A DNA stretch of 64,000 bases. Origin: G963669295 sp963669295. Lineage in GTDB: Bacteria; Bacteroidota; Bacteroidia; Flavobacteriales_D; CALLUQ01. Shown in pieces: positions 51,199 to 61,081 of this stretch. Under the pieces are notes generated by a model. The model saw only the letters and a list, made by a program, of their open reading frames with translations, did no database searches and was not told where the DNA came from. The DNA lies in contig OY769938.1 of NCBI GenBank assembly GCA_963669295.1, positions 4,526,001 to 4,590,000 on the forward strand. The letters are read 5' to 3'. Each line of letters begins with the position of its first letter. The first letter of the stretch is position 1. The position numbers and the translations under genes were made by a program.

Positions 51199-53433
51199 TT
51201 AATGATGATGTTCGTGCTGCATGTTGGCAAAAGGAACAGGGGTGTAGTTGATGGAGGAAGGAGTAGCCGTGCCCTCTTGGATGGATATTTTTTGATTGGC
51301 GGCAATGGCATTGAACGTTTGCGGAGTACTATTGAGCCAGTGTATGGTAAGTGCTTTAATGGATGTGGCACTGCCCAACCCAATTTCTTGCTGTAAGCTC
51401 GACCCTCCAAATGTTCCTCCACTGCCTACGGTGACGAAGCGTTTTTCGCCATTGTTGAGTGCCAATTCGATGCGTGTGCCTATGGCAGCTTTGTTGGTAG
51501 CAACGCCTGCCAATTCGATCACGATCCAGTTGTTTTTATCGATGGGGTTTTCGTACAAAATATTGGTAAAAGTATCGCCCTCATATGCACCACCCATAAC
51601 AGCATAAATGTCTTGATCGCCATCCCTGTCGATGTCGGCAAAGCCTATGCCGTGCCCTTTTTGAATATGTCCGAAATTACCTGCTGACGTTACTTCCTCA
51701 AACCTTTTGCCACCTACATTTCTAAACATACGGTTGGGCACTATGGTACTAAAATCGGGTGCACCAGTGCCCACATAAAAGTCGAGGTAACCATCATTAT
51801 CGAGGTCGCCAAAATTGGCTCCCATGGCATACATGGTTTTATCTAACCCGTAAGCTTTGGTTACTTCTTTAAAGGTATTGTTGCCCTGGTTGAGATACAG
51901 TCGGGGCTTATCGGTACTTACCGATTTTCCTTGAAGTTCTAAAGCATAATCTCCCCCTAAACCATCGAGGTTAGTCAAGTCGTAACCACTTACAAACAAG
52001 TCTTGCCATCCATCGTTATTCACGTCCCAAAACCAACAAGGGAAACTAAAGAAAGGCTCATGAACCCCTGCACTTTGACCAATTTCAGTAAAACTTCCTT
52101 CCTTATTTTCATAAAGCAAGTTGTTGCCTCCCATAACCGAGATGTACAAATCTTGCCATCCGTCGTTGTTGATGTCGCCAAAAGTTACTCCTTTTATAAA
52201 ACCCTTGATGTTGCCAAGTCCGTACTGTTGAGCCACTTCGGTAAAGGTGCCGTCACCATTGTTGCGAAACAGCTCACAAGGGTGGTGTTGATCTTTATTA
52301 CTTTCATTGCCAATGAATACATCGAGGTAGCCATCTTTATCAAAATCGCCCCAGGTAGCCGTTTGGGTAGGGTGGTACGATAACAATCCCGACGATCGGG
52401 TCACATCTTCAAAGGTACCATCGCCCATATTTTTGAGCAACGAGTTAGGATGGCTTCCCGGGTCGCCCAGCCAGGCACCACGCAAAATAAGGATGTCTTT
52501 AAATCCATCATTGTTATAATCGGCCTGCAAACAATTCAGTCCACTTACAATACCTTTTAAACCAGCTTTTTCAGTGGCCTTCTCAAAACCTCCCTGTTGG
52601 TTGTTCAAAAACAGGTTAACATTATCTTGCATGCCATAGGAAGTCATGAACACATCCAGGTAGCCGTCGTTGTTAAAATCATCGATGCAAGTGCCCCCCG
52701 ATAAACCATCAGTGGCCAGCCCGGTTTCCATGGCGATCTCTTTGAATGCAGGAAACGATTGTTGCTCCAACTCCCAATTGGGAAAGGTGATGAGGTATTT
52801 GGCGGGCACCTTTTGTGGGTGTTCACCCAGGGTCATGTATGCCACATTGATCAACCACCGGTATTTTTCTTGTGGAAATCGATCATACAGCATGCTGTAT
52901 AGCTCAATGGCCTTTTCCGAACCAGTTTTAAGTTGATGCACACCGCCTGCTTGCATGGGAAGAATGCAGGAGTATGGGGTGTGGTTATGCTGACAGTTTT
53001 CTTGCTCACCCTTTCTCAAATAGGCGAGGGCCAATACTTCAAAAATGGGTTGTGTGTTTTCTGTTAAGATCTCAGGGTAGGGGAGGTTGGCTTTGCTCAG
53101 GTAGCTTTCTAACCGTTCGATGCAATTTGTACTGTTGCCAGCATTCAGCGTTTGCTTGCAGTATTCAAACCAATTGTCGATTTGTTCTTGAGGTGTTCCC
53201 TGTCCCATTTGTAGCATTAAAGCATCTGCAATTTTACTGTTCCAATGGTAGTAATCGTAAGGGTTTCCATTGGTAACCAATGCTTGCAATTCTTTTACCA
53301 TGACTTCCGTTTCACTGGGTTTTTCAGTGTCTTGCACTATGCTGGAAGTATTGATGGGAGTGCTATCAGTAGAGGCATCGCAACCGATAAAGGCAATGGC
53401 GATGAGGGGAAGGTATTTTTTGAGGGAAATCAC
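51199..53433 (-). CDS. CRTAC1-like FG-GAP lipoprotein
   Basis: 744 residues from the GTG at 53433 (MISLKKYLPLIAIAFIGC, lipobox IGC); a TTG at 53442 would add three residues. After a helical region (~40-200), multiple FG-GAP calcium-binding repeats appear ('DFNNDGYLDVFMTSYG', 'DYNNDGFKDILILRGAWL', 'DFDKDGYLDVFIGNES', 'DINNDGWQDLYISVMGGN', 'DLDNDGYLDFYVGTGAPD'). Near the end is an ASPIC/UnbV module ('IGTRIELALNNGEKRFVTVGSGGTFGGSS', core RFVTVGSGGTFGGSS). Surface beta-propeller lipoprotein; ligand unknown. Ends with a short His-rich tail (EHHH). Confidence 0.9.
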   Translation of the reverse strand: MISLKKYLPLIAIAFIGCDASTDSTPINTSSIVQDTEKPSETEVMVKELQALVTNGNPYDYYHWNSKIADALMLQMGQGTPQEQIDNWFEYCKQTLNAGNSTNCIERLESYLSKANLPYPEILTENTQPIFEVLALAYLRKGEQENCQHNHTPYSCILPMQAGGVHQLKTGSEKAIELYSMLYDRFPQEKYRWLINVAYMTLGEHPQKVPAKYLITFPNWELEQQSFPAFKEIAMETGLATDGLSGGTCIDDFNNDGYLDVFMTSYGMQDNVNLFLNNQQGGFEKATEKAGLKGIVSGLNCLQADYNNDGFKDILILRGAWLGDPGSHPNSLLKNMGDGTFEDVTRSSGLLSYHPTQTATWGDFDKDGYLDVFIGNESNKDQHHPCELFRNNGDGTFTEVAQQYGLGNIKGFIKGVTFGDINNDGWQDLYISVMGGNNLLYENKEGSFTEIGQSAGVHEPFFSFPCWFWDVNNDGWQDLFVSGYDLTNLDGLGGDYALELQGKSVSTDKPRLYLNQGNNTFKEVTKAYGLDKTMYAMGANFGDLDNDGYLDFYVGTGAPDFSTIVPNRMFRNVGGKRFEEVTSAGNFGHIQKGHGIGFADIDRDGDQDIYAVMGGAYEGDTFTNILYENPIDKNNWIVIELAGVATNKAAIGTRIELALNNGEKRFVTVGSGGTFGGSSLQQEIGLGSATSIKALTIHWLNSTPQTFNAIAANQKISIQEGTATPSSINYTPVPFANMQHEHHH

Positions 53434-53527
53434 GGAGGACAAGTTAATGATTTACAGGTTAATTTATGCTTCTTCGTATATGCCCAACACTTTTATGTCG
53501 GGAGGTATAGGCGTTCATTACCTGCCC

Positions 53528-54562
53528 TCAAATTTTCATTCGCGCCATAGGCACCAAATCTTGCTCGGCAAAATCGTGTTGTAAAAACTTGTAATGTCCG
53601 GTAATGGCAATCATGGCAGCATTGTCGGTACAATACTCGAACTTAGGGATGTGCACCTTCCAGCCTTTTTGTTGCCCTAGAGCAGTAATGGCTTCACGCA
53701 ACCCTGAATTGGCAGAAACACCACCCGCAATCGCCACCTCAGTTACTCCAAAATCTTGCATGGCCCGCTCGAGCTTACGCAACAAAATCGATACAATGGT
53801 ATGCTGAATGGAGGCACAGATATCATTCTTATGCTCCTCCACAAAGTTAGCGTTGGCTTGCACTTCTTTGCGCAAGAAATATAAAAAACCTGTTTTTAAA
53901 CCACTAAAGCTGTAATTATAGCCATCCACTTTGGGGTGGGTAAACGAAAACGCTGTAGGATTCCCTTCTTTTGCATGCCTATCAACCAAAGGACCTCCAG
54001 GATACGGAAACCCCATAATTTTTGCCACCTTGTCAAACGCTTCACCGGCAGCATCGTCAATGGTTTCTCCCACCACCTCCATGTCTAAATAATCTCTTAC
54101 CAACACTATTTGTGTATGTCCGCCCGACACTGTTAAGCAGATAAATGGAAAGCCTGGGGAGGTGCCACTGCCATCCTTTTCTTTAATAAAATGAGCCAAT
54201 ACATGGGCCTGCATGTGGTTTACCTCTACCATGGGCAATTGCAATGCCAGGGCCAACGATTTAGCAAAAGAGGTACCTACCAACAACGACCCCAACAATC
54301 CCGGGCCACGGGTAAAGGCAATGGCCGTTAACTCTTCTTTGCTTACACCGGCTTCTTTCAAGGCTTTATCAACCACCGGAATAATGTTTTGCTGATGGGC
54401 TCTGGAGGCCAATTCTGGAACCACTCCACCATAATCAACATGCACCTGCTGTCCTGCAATAATATTGGCAAGAATATTGCCGTTTTGTAAAATAGCAGCA
54501 GAAGTATCGTCGCAAGATGATTCTATGCCCAAAATGATGATATCTTTGTGACTGGTAGACAT
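53528..54562 (-). CDS. tsaD: tRNA N6-adenosine threonylcarbamoyltransferase TsaD
   Basis: 344 residues, full family length. The N-terminal 'ILGIESSCDDTSAAI' and 'GVVPELASRAH' blocks and the iron-binding H-x3-H ('NHMQAHVLAH', H116 and H120) with 'LTVSGGHTQIVLV' identify the ASKHA-fold TsaD subunit that transfers the threonylcarbamoyl group in making t6A37 of ANN-decoding tRNAs. 'GGVSANSGLR' and the C-terminal 'CTDNAAMIAITGHY' blocks are present. Divergent from the TamB gene, with 62 bp between. Confidence 0.97.
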   Translation of the reverse strand: MSTSHKDIIILGIESSCDDTSAAILQNGNILANIIAGQQVHVDYGGVVPELASRAHQQNIIPVVDKALKEAGVSKEELTAIAFTRGPGLLGSLLVGTSFAKSLALALQLPMVEVNHMQAHVLAHFIKEKDGSGTSPGFPFICLTVSGGHTQIVLVRDYLDMEVVGETIDDAAGEAFDKVAKIMGFPYPGGPLVDRHAKEGNPTAFSFTHPKVDGYNYSFSGLKTGFLYFLRKEVQANANFVEEHKNDICASIQHTIVSILLRKLERAMQDFGVTEVAIAGGVSANSGLREAITALGQQKGWKVHIPKFEYCTDNAAMIAITGHYKFLQHDFAEQDLVPMARMKI

Positions 54563-54624
54563 TTTGATTTGCGAAAAATATTAACTTCAAAGTTATCAAA
54601 AAACTACTCAAAACATTAAAATAC

Positions 54625-57600
54625 TTGCTCATCGCCATCGTGCGGTTGTTGCTGGTTTCGCTACTACTTATTCAAACCTACACGGTACAAACGTGGACGG
54701 GACAACAAGTGGCAGGCTACCTTGCAGATGCCTGGGGTACCGAAGTAACCATCGGTGAAATAGAAATTGATTTCTTCAACCGACTCAACATCAAAAACAT
54801 TTACATTGAAGATTTAAAAGGCGATACATTGTTGTATGCCGCTAACATCAGCAGTAGCCTTACCGATTACAATACCGAACTACGTACCCTTGACTTTGAT
54901 GTGATACGACTGGAAAATGCACGCATCAACTTGAAAAAGTATGCCGATGAAAATCACCTGAACTTCCAATTCATTGCCGATTATTTTGCGTCAGACGATA
55001 CCACCTCTTCACCGGCATGGGAAATGGACTTTGAAGACATTCAATTGGTGAACACCCACTTTTCTTACAAAGATGAACATGTGATTAGCGATGCCTATGG
55101 CATCAATTTCAGCGATCTGGATGCGAAAGCTTTTAATGCCAATTTACATCAATTCCGGTTGGAAGGCGATACCATCTTTACCACCATCCAAAACATTTCA
55201 CTGGCCGATCATAGTGGTTTTGTGCTCGATAGTTTAAGTGGAGCAACAAAAATTAGCCCGGCGGGTATTTTAATTGATAGCGCACTCATTAAAACACCAC
55301 ACACTCGCATTGCCTCTTCCATCTACTTTTTACACAACGATTATGCCGATTATTCGCACTTCATCGACAGTGTAGAAATGCAATTGGCGTTTGAACCTAC
55401 CGCTATTTCGATGACTGACCTGGCTTACTTTGTGCCTGCTCTTGAGGGGATGGAGCGAGATGTGATCCTGGAGCAAGGAAGGGTAAGAGGTACTGTAAGC
55501 CACCTTGGCTGTAGAAGCTTGTACCTTATTCTCGACGAAAACACTTTCTTTAAAGGCAGCATTACCCTGGAAGGACTGCCCGACATTGAAAATGCTTTTA
55601 TTACAGCGGTGGTAAAACGAATGGAAACAACCAAAGGTGACCTTGAACGAATTCAATTGCCCCCATTTACCGAAGAACATTACGTTGAAATTCCAGCCGA
55701 CCTTGGGAATATCGACGACTTAGGAACCATCAAGTTTAAAGGGAACTTCACAGGTTTTCTCAATGAATTTGTGGCTTTTGGTACAGTAGCTACCGATCTT
55801 GGTAAGTTGAAAACGGATGTGGAATTTTTGGTAGATAGTGCTACCAATCAATTCCATTACGATGGCACATTAAAAGTCATGGACTTTAATTTGGGCAGGT
55901 TTTATTCCATTCCTGAAGTAGGCGCACTCACGGGTAATTTCGACCTTACTGCCAGTGGCTTTACCGCCAGCGATTTTAATGGATTTATCGATGGCAACAT
56001 CAACAACATCTATTTGAATGGCTATACCTATGAAAACTTTGAAGTGAAAGATGGTGAATTTGAAAGCAACCACTTTAAAGGAACAGTCATTACCCACGAC
56101 GAAAACCTCGACATGGTATTTACCGGGGAGCTCGACTTCAAAAAGAAGATACCTAAAATGGACTTTGAGGCCGATGTGTTTCAGGCCGATTTGGTGAAGC
56201 TAAACCTACTACCCGATCGCGACTCAAGTGCTCGTTTAACCGGTAGGTTAGAGATGAATATGGAAGGGCTAAACATCGACCACATGCAAGGCACTGTAAG
56301 TGCTATAGGGCTACAGTATGATGAAGCGGGAGAAGAGTATTGCTTGAACGATTTTGTGTTAACTGCCCAGGGAGACGAAGCCGATCGCTTGTTGAAAGTA
56401 ACCTCTGATTTTGTAGATGTAACCATCGCAGGTCAATTTAATTTTGAAGGATTGGGCACGAGTTTAAAATCGTTTGCCACCAGTATCTTACCATCCCTGT
56501 TTGAAGACCCTTACTTTGTAGCCGAAAACGACGAAGTATTTACAATAGATGTGAACCTGAAGAACCTGGATGAGATTACGCGGCTGTTAGAAACAGATAT
56601 TGAAATTTCGCGTAACTCGAAGTTTACCGGCCGGTATAACTCATTGATGAACGACATTGGTTTTGGAGGGAGCATTGCCAAAATAACCATGGGCGATCGA
56701 ACCTTTAGCAACATCAGGGTAGATGCTGAGAAAATTGTTGACATGCTGTTTGTTGATGTAAGGGCAGACAATGTCTTCTTTAGCGACAGTCTTAATTTCG
56801 AAAACTTCTTGCTGCATGCCAGGGCTTATCAAGACGACATCGAAACCTCCATTAAATGGAACAATGCTAATGGAGCATGGGGTAAAATAAAAGGGAATGG
56901 CTACTTGTTAGGAACCGAACAGTTTGAATACCATTTCTTTCCTTCTACCGTGCATACCAATGGGGCAGAGTGGCACATTGGTGAAGATGGGGTAGTGCTG
57001 GTAGATTCCTCGGCCATCGACCTTGGGCTGATGATAACGAGCGGTGAGCAGAAGGTTACCGTAAAAGGGAAAATATCGGAAGATAAGAACGATAAATTGC
57101 GGTTGGTGCTGAAAAAATTTAAAACCTCTATCCTCGACGCTTTTGTAGGTGGAGGGGTGCATTTTGGTGGCGAGGTAAATGGTTCGGGATATGTAGCCGA
57201 CTTGTACGGTGAACCCTTTTTTACATCCGACTTCAAGGTGACAGAATTTGCGATCAACAACGAACGGTTTGGCAACTTTACCATCAAAAACGAATGGGAT
57301 AACATTGCACGACGGTTGAGCTTTGATGGTGGACTTATTGATAACAAGGCGTTGGAAACCATTGGTTTTCACGGAGAGTATCACATGGAAGCAAAAGATG
57401 GCAACAACTTTGACCTTCACCTTAATTTTGATCGTACAAACTTACACTTAGTACAACCCTTTTTACCGGCCGACATCACCTCACTTGACGGATTTTTGTC
57501 GGGAGGGATCGACTTCAAGGGTTCTCCCTCGGAGCCGCTACTCAAAGGGTTTTTAAAATTGGAAGAAGGAGGAGTAGGCCTTGGTCTTACCAATACCTAC

Positions 57601-59076
57601 TATTCGTGTGAAACCATTTTGCAAATCGAACCTGATTGGATTGGTTTTGATCACATCCCAATTTACGACAACAGTGGTAACCAGGGATATGCTACTGGCA
57701 CCATTGTGCATAGCAACTTTGCCGATTGGAACTTCGATGTATTCATGGAATTCAACAACCTCATGTGCTTGAACACTACGGAGGAGATGAACAATTTGTA
57801 TTACGGTAGGGCCTTTGCTACTGGTACAGCATCCATTTCAGGGTATACCGATAACCTGGAAATTAATGTGGATGCAAAATCGGAGCGTGGTACACGCATG
57901 GCTTTCCCGCTTTCGGGGCCAGCAGAAATTACCGATCAAGATTTTGTGACATTTGTGAGCCACGATACTACGCAAGTAGAAATAGAAGAGGAGGTAGACC
58001 TTACCGGTATTACCATGAACTTTGAACTCGATGTCACCCCAGATGCTGAAGTGAAAATTATTTTTGATGACAAAGTGGGCGATATGATGCGAGGAAGGGG
58101 AAAAGGCCACATTCAAATGCTCATCAATACCATTGGCGATTTTCAGATGTTTGGCCAGTTTGAGGTAGAAGAAGGCGATTACCTGTTTACCCTACAAAAC
58201 ATCATCAACAAAAAATTCCTGGTAGAGAAAGGAGGTACCATTAAATGGTATGGCGACCCGTACAATGCAGAGTTAGACCTGGATGCAGTGTATAATGTAC
58301 ATACTTCATTGTACGACCTTATTCCTGAAGAGGCCTACCGAAAGCGGGTACCAGTAGAATGCCATATGAAGATGACGCAAAAGCTATTGAGTCCTGAAAT
58401 TCATTTCGACATTGTAGCTCCTAAAGTGGATGAGGGGGCACAAAATGTAGTAAAAAGCTTAAGGAACAACGAGCAGGAGTTGAACAAGCAAGTATTTTCG
58501 CTCATGGTATTGAATCGCTTTCTGCCATTGGCTTCATCTACAGGTGCTGCCTCGCATGGTGGTTCAGGAGCACTGGGCTCAAGTTCTAGTGAGTTGTTAT
58601 CGAATCAATTGAGTAACTGGCTCTCACAAATTAGCAACGACTTTGATATTGGTATCAACTACCGCCCGGGCGATGATATTACCAGCAAGGAATTGGAGGT
58701 AGCGCTTTCTACTCAACTGTTTGATGGAAAAATAGAAGTGTCGGGTAATTTTGGTGTGTCGGGCGACGACCCTGGTGGTGGAAATCAGGAGCAAAGCAAC
58801 CTGGTAGGTGATTTCTATTTGGAGTATAAGATTTCTGAAACGGAAGATGGACAGGTGCGGCTAAAAGCCTTCAACGAATCCAATGAGTTCGATATTACCA
58901 ATACCAACCAGGCAGCCTATACACAAGGTATCGGTACTTTTTACCGGGTAGAATTTGACTCGGGATATGAGTTTTGGCAAAAGATCAGGAACCTGTTTCG
59001 CAAGAAGAAAAACCGCATTACCGATTTCGAGAAGAAGAACAAACGCAAGGGAACGGATAAAACAGCAGGCAAATAA
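54625..59076 (+). CDS. tamB: Translocation/assembly module TamB
   Basis: 1483 residues from TTG 54625. An N-terminal membrane helix ('LLIAIVRLLLVSLLLIQ') precedes a very long beta-rich region of AsmA/TamB repeats. The C-terminal DUF490/TamB domain is clear ('GQFEVEEGDYLFTLQNIINKKF', core EGDYLFTLQNIINKKF; 'LDAVYNVHTSLYDL'; 'NRFLPLASS'; 'LEYKISETEDGQVRLKAF'). No in-frame ATG exists; the frame extends upstream to ~54568, and 'IKKLLKTLKYLLI' could begin at ATC 54595 or ATT 54580 instead. TamB helps deliver outer-membrane proteins or lipids across the periplasm. Single gene, divergent from tsaD. Confidence 0.93.
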   Translation: MLIAIVRLLLVSLLLIQTYTVQTWTGQQVAGYLADAWGTEVTIGEIEIDFFNRLNIKNIYIEDLKGDTLLYAANISSSLTDYNTELRTLDFDVIRLENARINLKKYADENHLNFQFIADYFASDDTTSSPAWEMDFEDIQLVNTHFSYKDEHVISDAYGINFSDLDAKAFNANLHQFRLEGDTIFTTIQNISLADHSGFVLDSLSGATKISPAGILIDSALIKTPHTRIASSIYFLHNDYADYSHFIDSVEMQLAFEPTAISMTDLAYFVPALEGMERDVILEQGRVRGTVSHLGCRSLYLILDENTFFKGSITLEGLPDIENAFITAVVKRMETTKGDLERIQLPPFTEEHYVEIPADLGNIDDLGTIKFKGNFTGFLNEFVAFGTVATDLGKLKTDVEFLVDSATNQFHYDGTLKVMDFNLGRFYSIPEVGALTGNFDLTASGFTASDFNGFIDGNINNIYLNGYTYENFEVKDGEFESNHFKGTVITHDENLDMVFTGELDFKKKIPKMDFEADVFQADLVKLNLLPDRDSSARLTGRLEMNMEGLNIDHMQGTVSAIGLQYDEAGEEYCLNDFVLTAQGDEADRLLKVTSDFVDVTIAGQFNFEGLGTSLKSFATSILPSLFEDPYFVAENDEVFTIDVNLKNLDEITRLLETDIEISRNSKFTGRYNSLMNDIGFGGSIAKITMGDRTFSNIRVDAEKIVDMLFVDVRADNVFFSDSLNFENFLLHARAYQDDIETSIKWNNANGAWGKIKGNGYLLGTEQFEYHFFPSTVHTNGAEWHIGEDGVVLVDSSAIDLGLMITSGEQKVTVKGKISEDKNDKLRLVLKKFKTSILDAFVGGGVHFGGEVNGSGYVADLYGEPFFTSDFKVTEFAINNERFGNFTIKNEWDNIARRLSFDGGLIDNKALETIGFHGEYHMEAKDGNNFDLHLNFDRTNLHLVQPFLPADITSLDGFLSGGIDFKGSPSEPLLKGFLKLEEGGVGLGLTNTYYSCETILQIEPDWIGFDHIPIYDNSGNQGYATGTIVHSNFADWNFDVFMEFNNLMCLNTTEEMNNLYYGRAFATGTASISGYTDNLEINVDAKSERGTRMAFPLSGPAEITDQDFVTFVSHDTTQVEIEEEVDLTGITMNFELDVTPDAEVKIIFDDKVGDMMRGRGKGHIQMLINTIGDFQMFGQFEVEEGDYLFTLQNIINKKFLVEKGGTIKWYGDPYNAELDLDAVYNVHTSLYDLIPEEAYRKRVPVECHMKMTQKLLSPEIHFDIVAPKVDEGAQNVVKSLRNNEQELNKQVFSLMVLNRFLPLASSTGAASHGGSGALGSSSSELLSNQLSNWLSQISNDFDIGINYRPGDDITSKELEVALSTQLFDGKIEVSGNFGVSGDDPGGGNQEQSNLVGDFYLEYKISETEDGQVRLKAFNESNEFDITNTNQAAYTQGIGTFYRVEFDSGYEFWQKIRNLFRKKKNRITDFEKKNKRKGTDKTAGK

Positions 59077-59078
59077 TA

Positions 59079-60296
59079 TTATTCGCCATCCAACTTAATG
59101 GAGTGTCCCATCTTTTCCTTCTTGGTTTTTAAGTATTGATGATTGTGTTTGTTCGATGGAACTTCTATGGTAACGTTATCTACAATCTCCAGGCCATAAC
59201 CAATTAAGCCAGTTCGTTTTTTAGGATTGTTTGAAACCAATCGCATCTTGGTAATACCAAGGTCACGTAGTATTTGAGCACCAACACCATAATCACGCTC
59301 ATCCATTTTAAAGCCCAACTCCAGGTTTGCTTCAACAGTATCAAGCCCTTCTTCCTGTAGTTTATATGCTTTGAGCTTGTTCAATAAGCCAATACCACGC
59401 CCTTCTTGTTGCATGTACACCACCACACCTTTGCCTGCTTCTTCAATCATTTCCATAGCAGCATGTAACTGCGAACCGCAATCGCAACGCATGGAATCAA
59501 GCAGATCGCCAGTAAAACAAGAAGAGTGTACGCGAACCATTACTGGCTCATCTTTTTCCCAGGTGCCTTTTATCAGTGCCAAATGCTCTTCGCCCGTAGT
59601 AGTTTGGCGATAAGCTGCTAACTTAAAATCTCCCCATCGAGTAGGCATGTCTACTTCAACTACCTTTTCAATCAACGACTCATGTGTCATGCGATAGGCC
59701 ACCATGTCTTCAATAGAAATTACCTTAAGATCAAATCGCTCTGCAATTTCAAACAACTGCGGCAAACGAGCCATACTACCATCTTCGTTCATAATTTCTA
59801 CCAGTACTCCCGCTGGTTCGAATCCAGCCATGCGTGCCAAATCAATGGTAGCTTCGGTATGGCCGGTACGACGTAATACACCACCTGGACGGGCTTTTAG
59901 AGGGAAAATATGTCCTGGGCGGCCGAGGTCTTCGGCTTTCGTGTCAGGATGAATCAATGCCTGTACTGTTTTAGAACGATCGCTGGCTGAAATTCCAGTG
60001 GTGCAACCCTGTCCAATTAAATCAACAGAAACAGTAAAAGGGGTTTCGTGCAATGCCGTGTTAGAACTTACCATCAACTCTAATCCTAATTCATCGCAAC
60101 GTTCTTCTACAAGTGGTGCACAAATCAACCCACGGCCATGAGTAGCCATGAAGTTGATGATTTCGGGTGTTACGTTTCGAGCTGCGGTAATGAAATCACC
60201 TTCGTTCTCACGGTCTTCATCGTCAACTACTATTACTACCTTGCCATTCTTAATGTCTTCAATGGCCGACTCAATCGTATCCAGTTTGTTTTTCAT
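59079..60296 (-). CDS. ribBA: Bifunctional RibBA: DHBP synthase / GTP cyclohydrolase II
   Basis: 405 residues. The N-terminal ~200 residues are 3,4-dihydroxy-2-butanone-4-phosphate synthase ('VVVDDEDRENEGDFI', 'GFEPAGVLVEIMNEDG'); the rest is GTP cyclohydrolase II, with zinc-binding 'SSCFTGDLLDSMRCDCGS' and 'MQQEGRGIGLLNKL', plus a 'RLVSNNPKKRTGL' tail. It feeds both branches of riboflavin synthesis. The other rib genes are not in the window. It ends 2 bp after the convergent TamB stop. No FMN riboswitch is apparent upstream. Confidence 0.97.
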   Translation of the reverse strand: MKNKLDTIESAIEDIKNGKVVIVVDDEDRENEGDFITAARNVTPEIINFMATHGRGLICAPLVEERCDELGLELMVSSNTALHETPFTVSVDLIGQGCTTGISASDRSKTVQALIHPDTKAEDLGRPGHIFPLKARPGGVLRRTGHTEATIDLARMAGFEPAGVLVEIMNEDGSMARLPQLFEIAERFDLKVISIEDMVAYRMTHESLIEKVVEVDMPTRWGDFKLAAYRQTTTGEEHLALIKGTWEKDEPVMVRVHSSCFTGDLLDSMRCDCGSQLHAAMEMIEEAGKGVVVYMQQEGRGIGLLNKLKAYKLQEEGLDTVEANLELGFKMDERDYGVGAQILRDLGITKMRLVSNNPKKRTGLIGYGLEIVDNVTIEVPSNKHNHQYLKTKKEKMGHSIKLDGE

Positions 60297-60396
60297 GTCC
60301 CTGATAAAATTTGTGCAAAGGTACGCAAAAGAGTTTGAAAAAAGTGATGCTTTTCAGGCCTTTATTAGGAATGAAAGTACTCTTAAATAGCAAATA

Positions 60397-61053
60397 TTAT
60401 TTCGGTGTTGTTACCTCGGGTACTGGTGGAGGAAGAGGGTAACTTCGTTTAAAGTAGGGTTGACTGGAATCTGATAGCAATATGTTGAGTGCTTTTACTT
60501 TTTCATTTAACCTGGGGTTAGAACACTTTGTCATAACCCCAGTATTGTGCCAGTTGTAAGAGGAGATTCCAATTAGACCTAATTCTTTGGTAAAGAGGTA
60601 GCAACCTTCACCATCTACGTTTGGCGCAATTGGTTCGTATTTGTGTAGGCGCATAGAATCGCCAGCTACCATTAAATCAAAAGTATCCACTTGGGCAAGA
60701 AAGGGTAATTGCCCGGGGTGCAAATCAGATTCATACCAACGCATCCCTCCGTTACTAACAATAAACTTAAAACGTTGTGATTGTTGCTTATCGCCATAAG
60801 TAGTTGCTTCATTTTTATAAACGATAGAATCAACAAAATACTGGTAAACCACAAGACTATCGTTGATGGGGGTAACAATTAGTTTTTGGTGCCAGGTTTT
60901 TGCCCACTTGCCTTTTTTGTATAAAACCTCTTCTATAGTAATGGTGTCGTTGGAAACGTCCTCCGTTTGCCCATTGATTGATGCTGCTTCCGGCTGGCAT
61001 GACCAGTTGGAGGCAATAAAAAATACGGCGATAAATGTAGCTTGTAATTTGAT
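60397..61053 (-). CDS. Predicted lipoprotein with no canonical start codon
   Basis: The frame running to 60397 extends upstream past the GTG at 60852 (which would give 151 residues) without a stop to ~61107. Its upstream part reads 'IKLQATFIAVFFIASNWSC', a lipoprotein-type signal with Cys at ~19, followed by 'QPEAASINGQTEDVSNDTI'. The codon where Met is expected is ATC (61051-61053); no ATG, GTG or TTG is in frame. Either ATC is used, or the start was lost by mutation or a sequencing error. About 218 residues if so. It follows the kinase-aminotransferase gene by ~30 bp and may be in its transcript. Function unknown. Confidence 0.6.
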   Translation of the reverse strand: MKLQATFIAVFFIASNWSCQPEAASINGQTEDVSNDTITIEEVLYKKGKWAKTWHQKLIVTPINDSLVVYQYFVDSIVYKNEATTYGDKQQSQRFKFIVSNGGMRWYESDLHPGQLPFLAQVDTFDLMVAGDSMRLHKYEPIAPNVDGEGCYLFTKELGLIGISSYNWHNTGVMTKCSNPRLNEKVKALNILLSDSSQPYFKRSYPLPPPVPEVTTPK

Positions 61054-61081
61054 GCCACAAAGAACGAAAACTCTCGTGGGG

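Noticed and set aside
59812..59830. tRNA T-loop-like GGTTCGAATCC
   Set aside because: It lies inside the ribBA coding frame (encoding GFEPAG region) and no acceptor, D-arm or anticodon arm fits around it.
59079..60340. FMN riboswitch upstream of ribBA
   Set aside because: The ~100 bp before the ATG is A/T-rich and shows none of the conserved FMN aptamer motifs.
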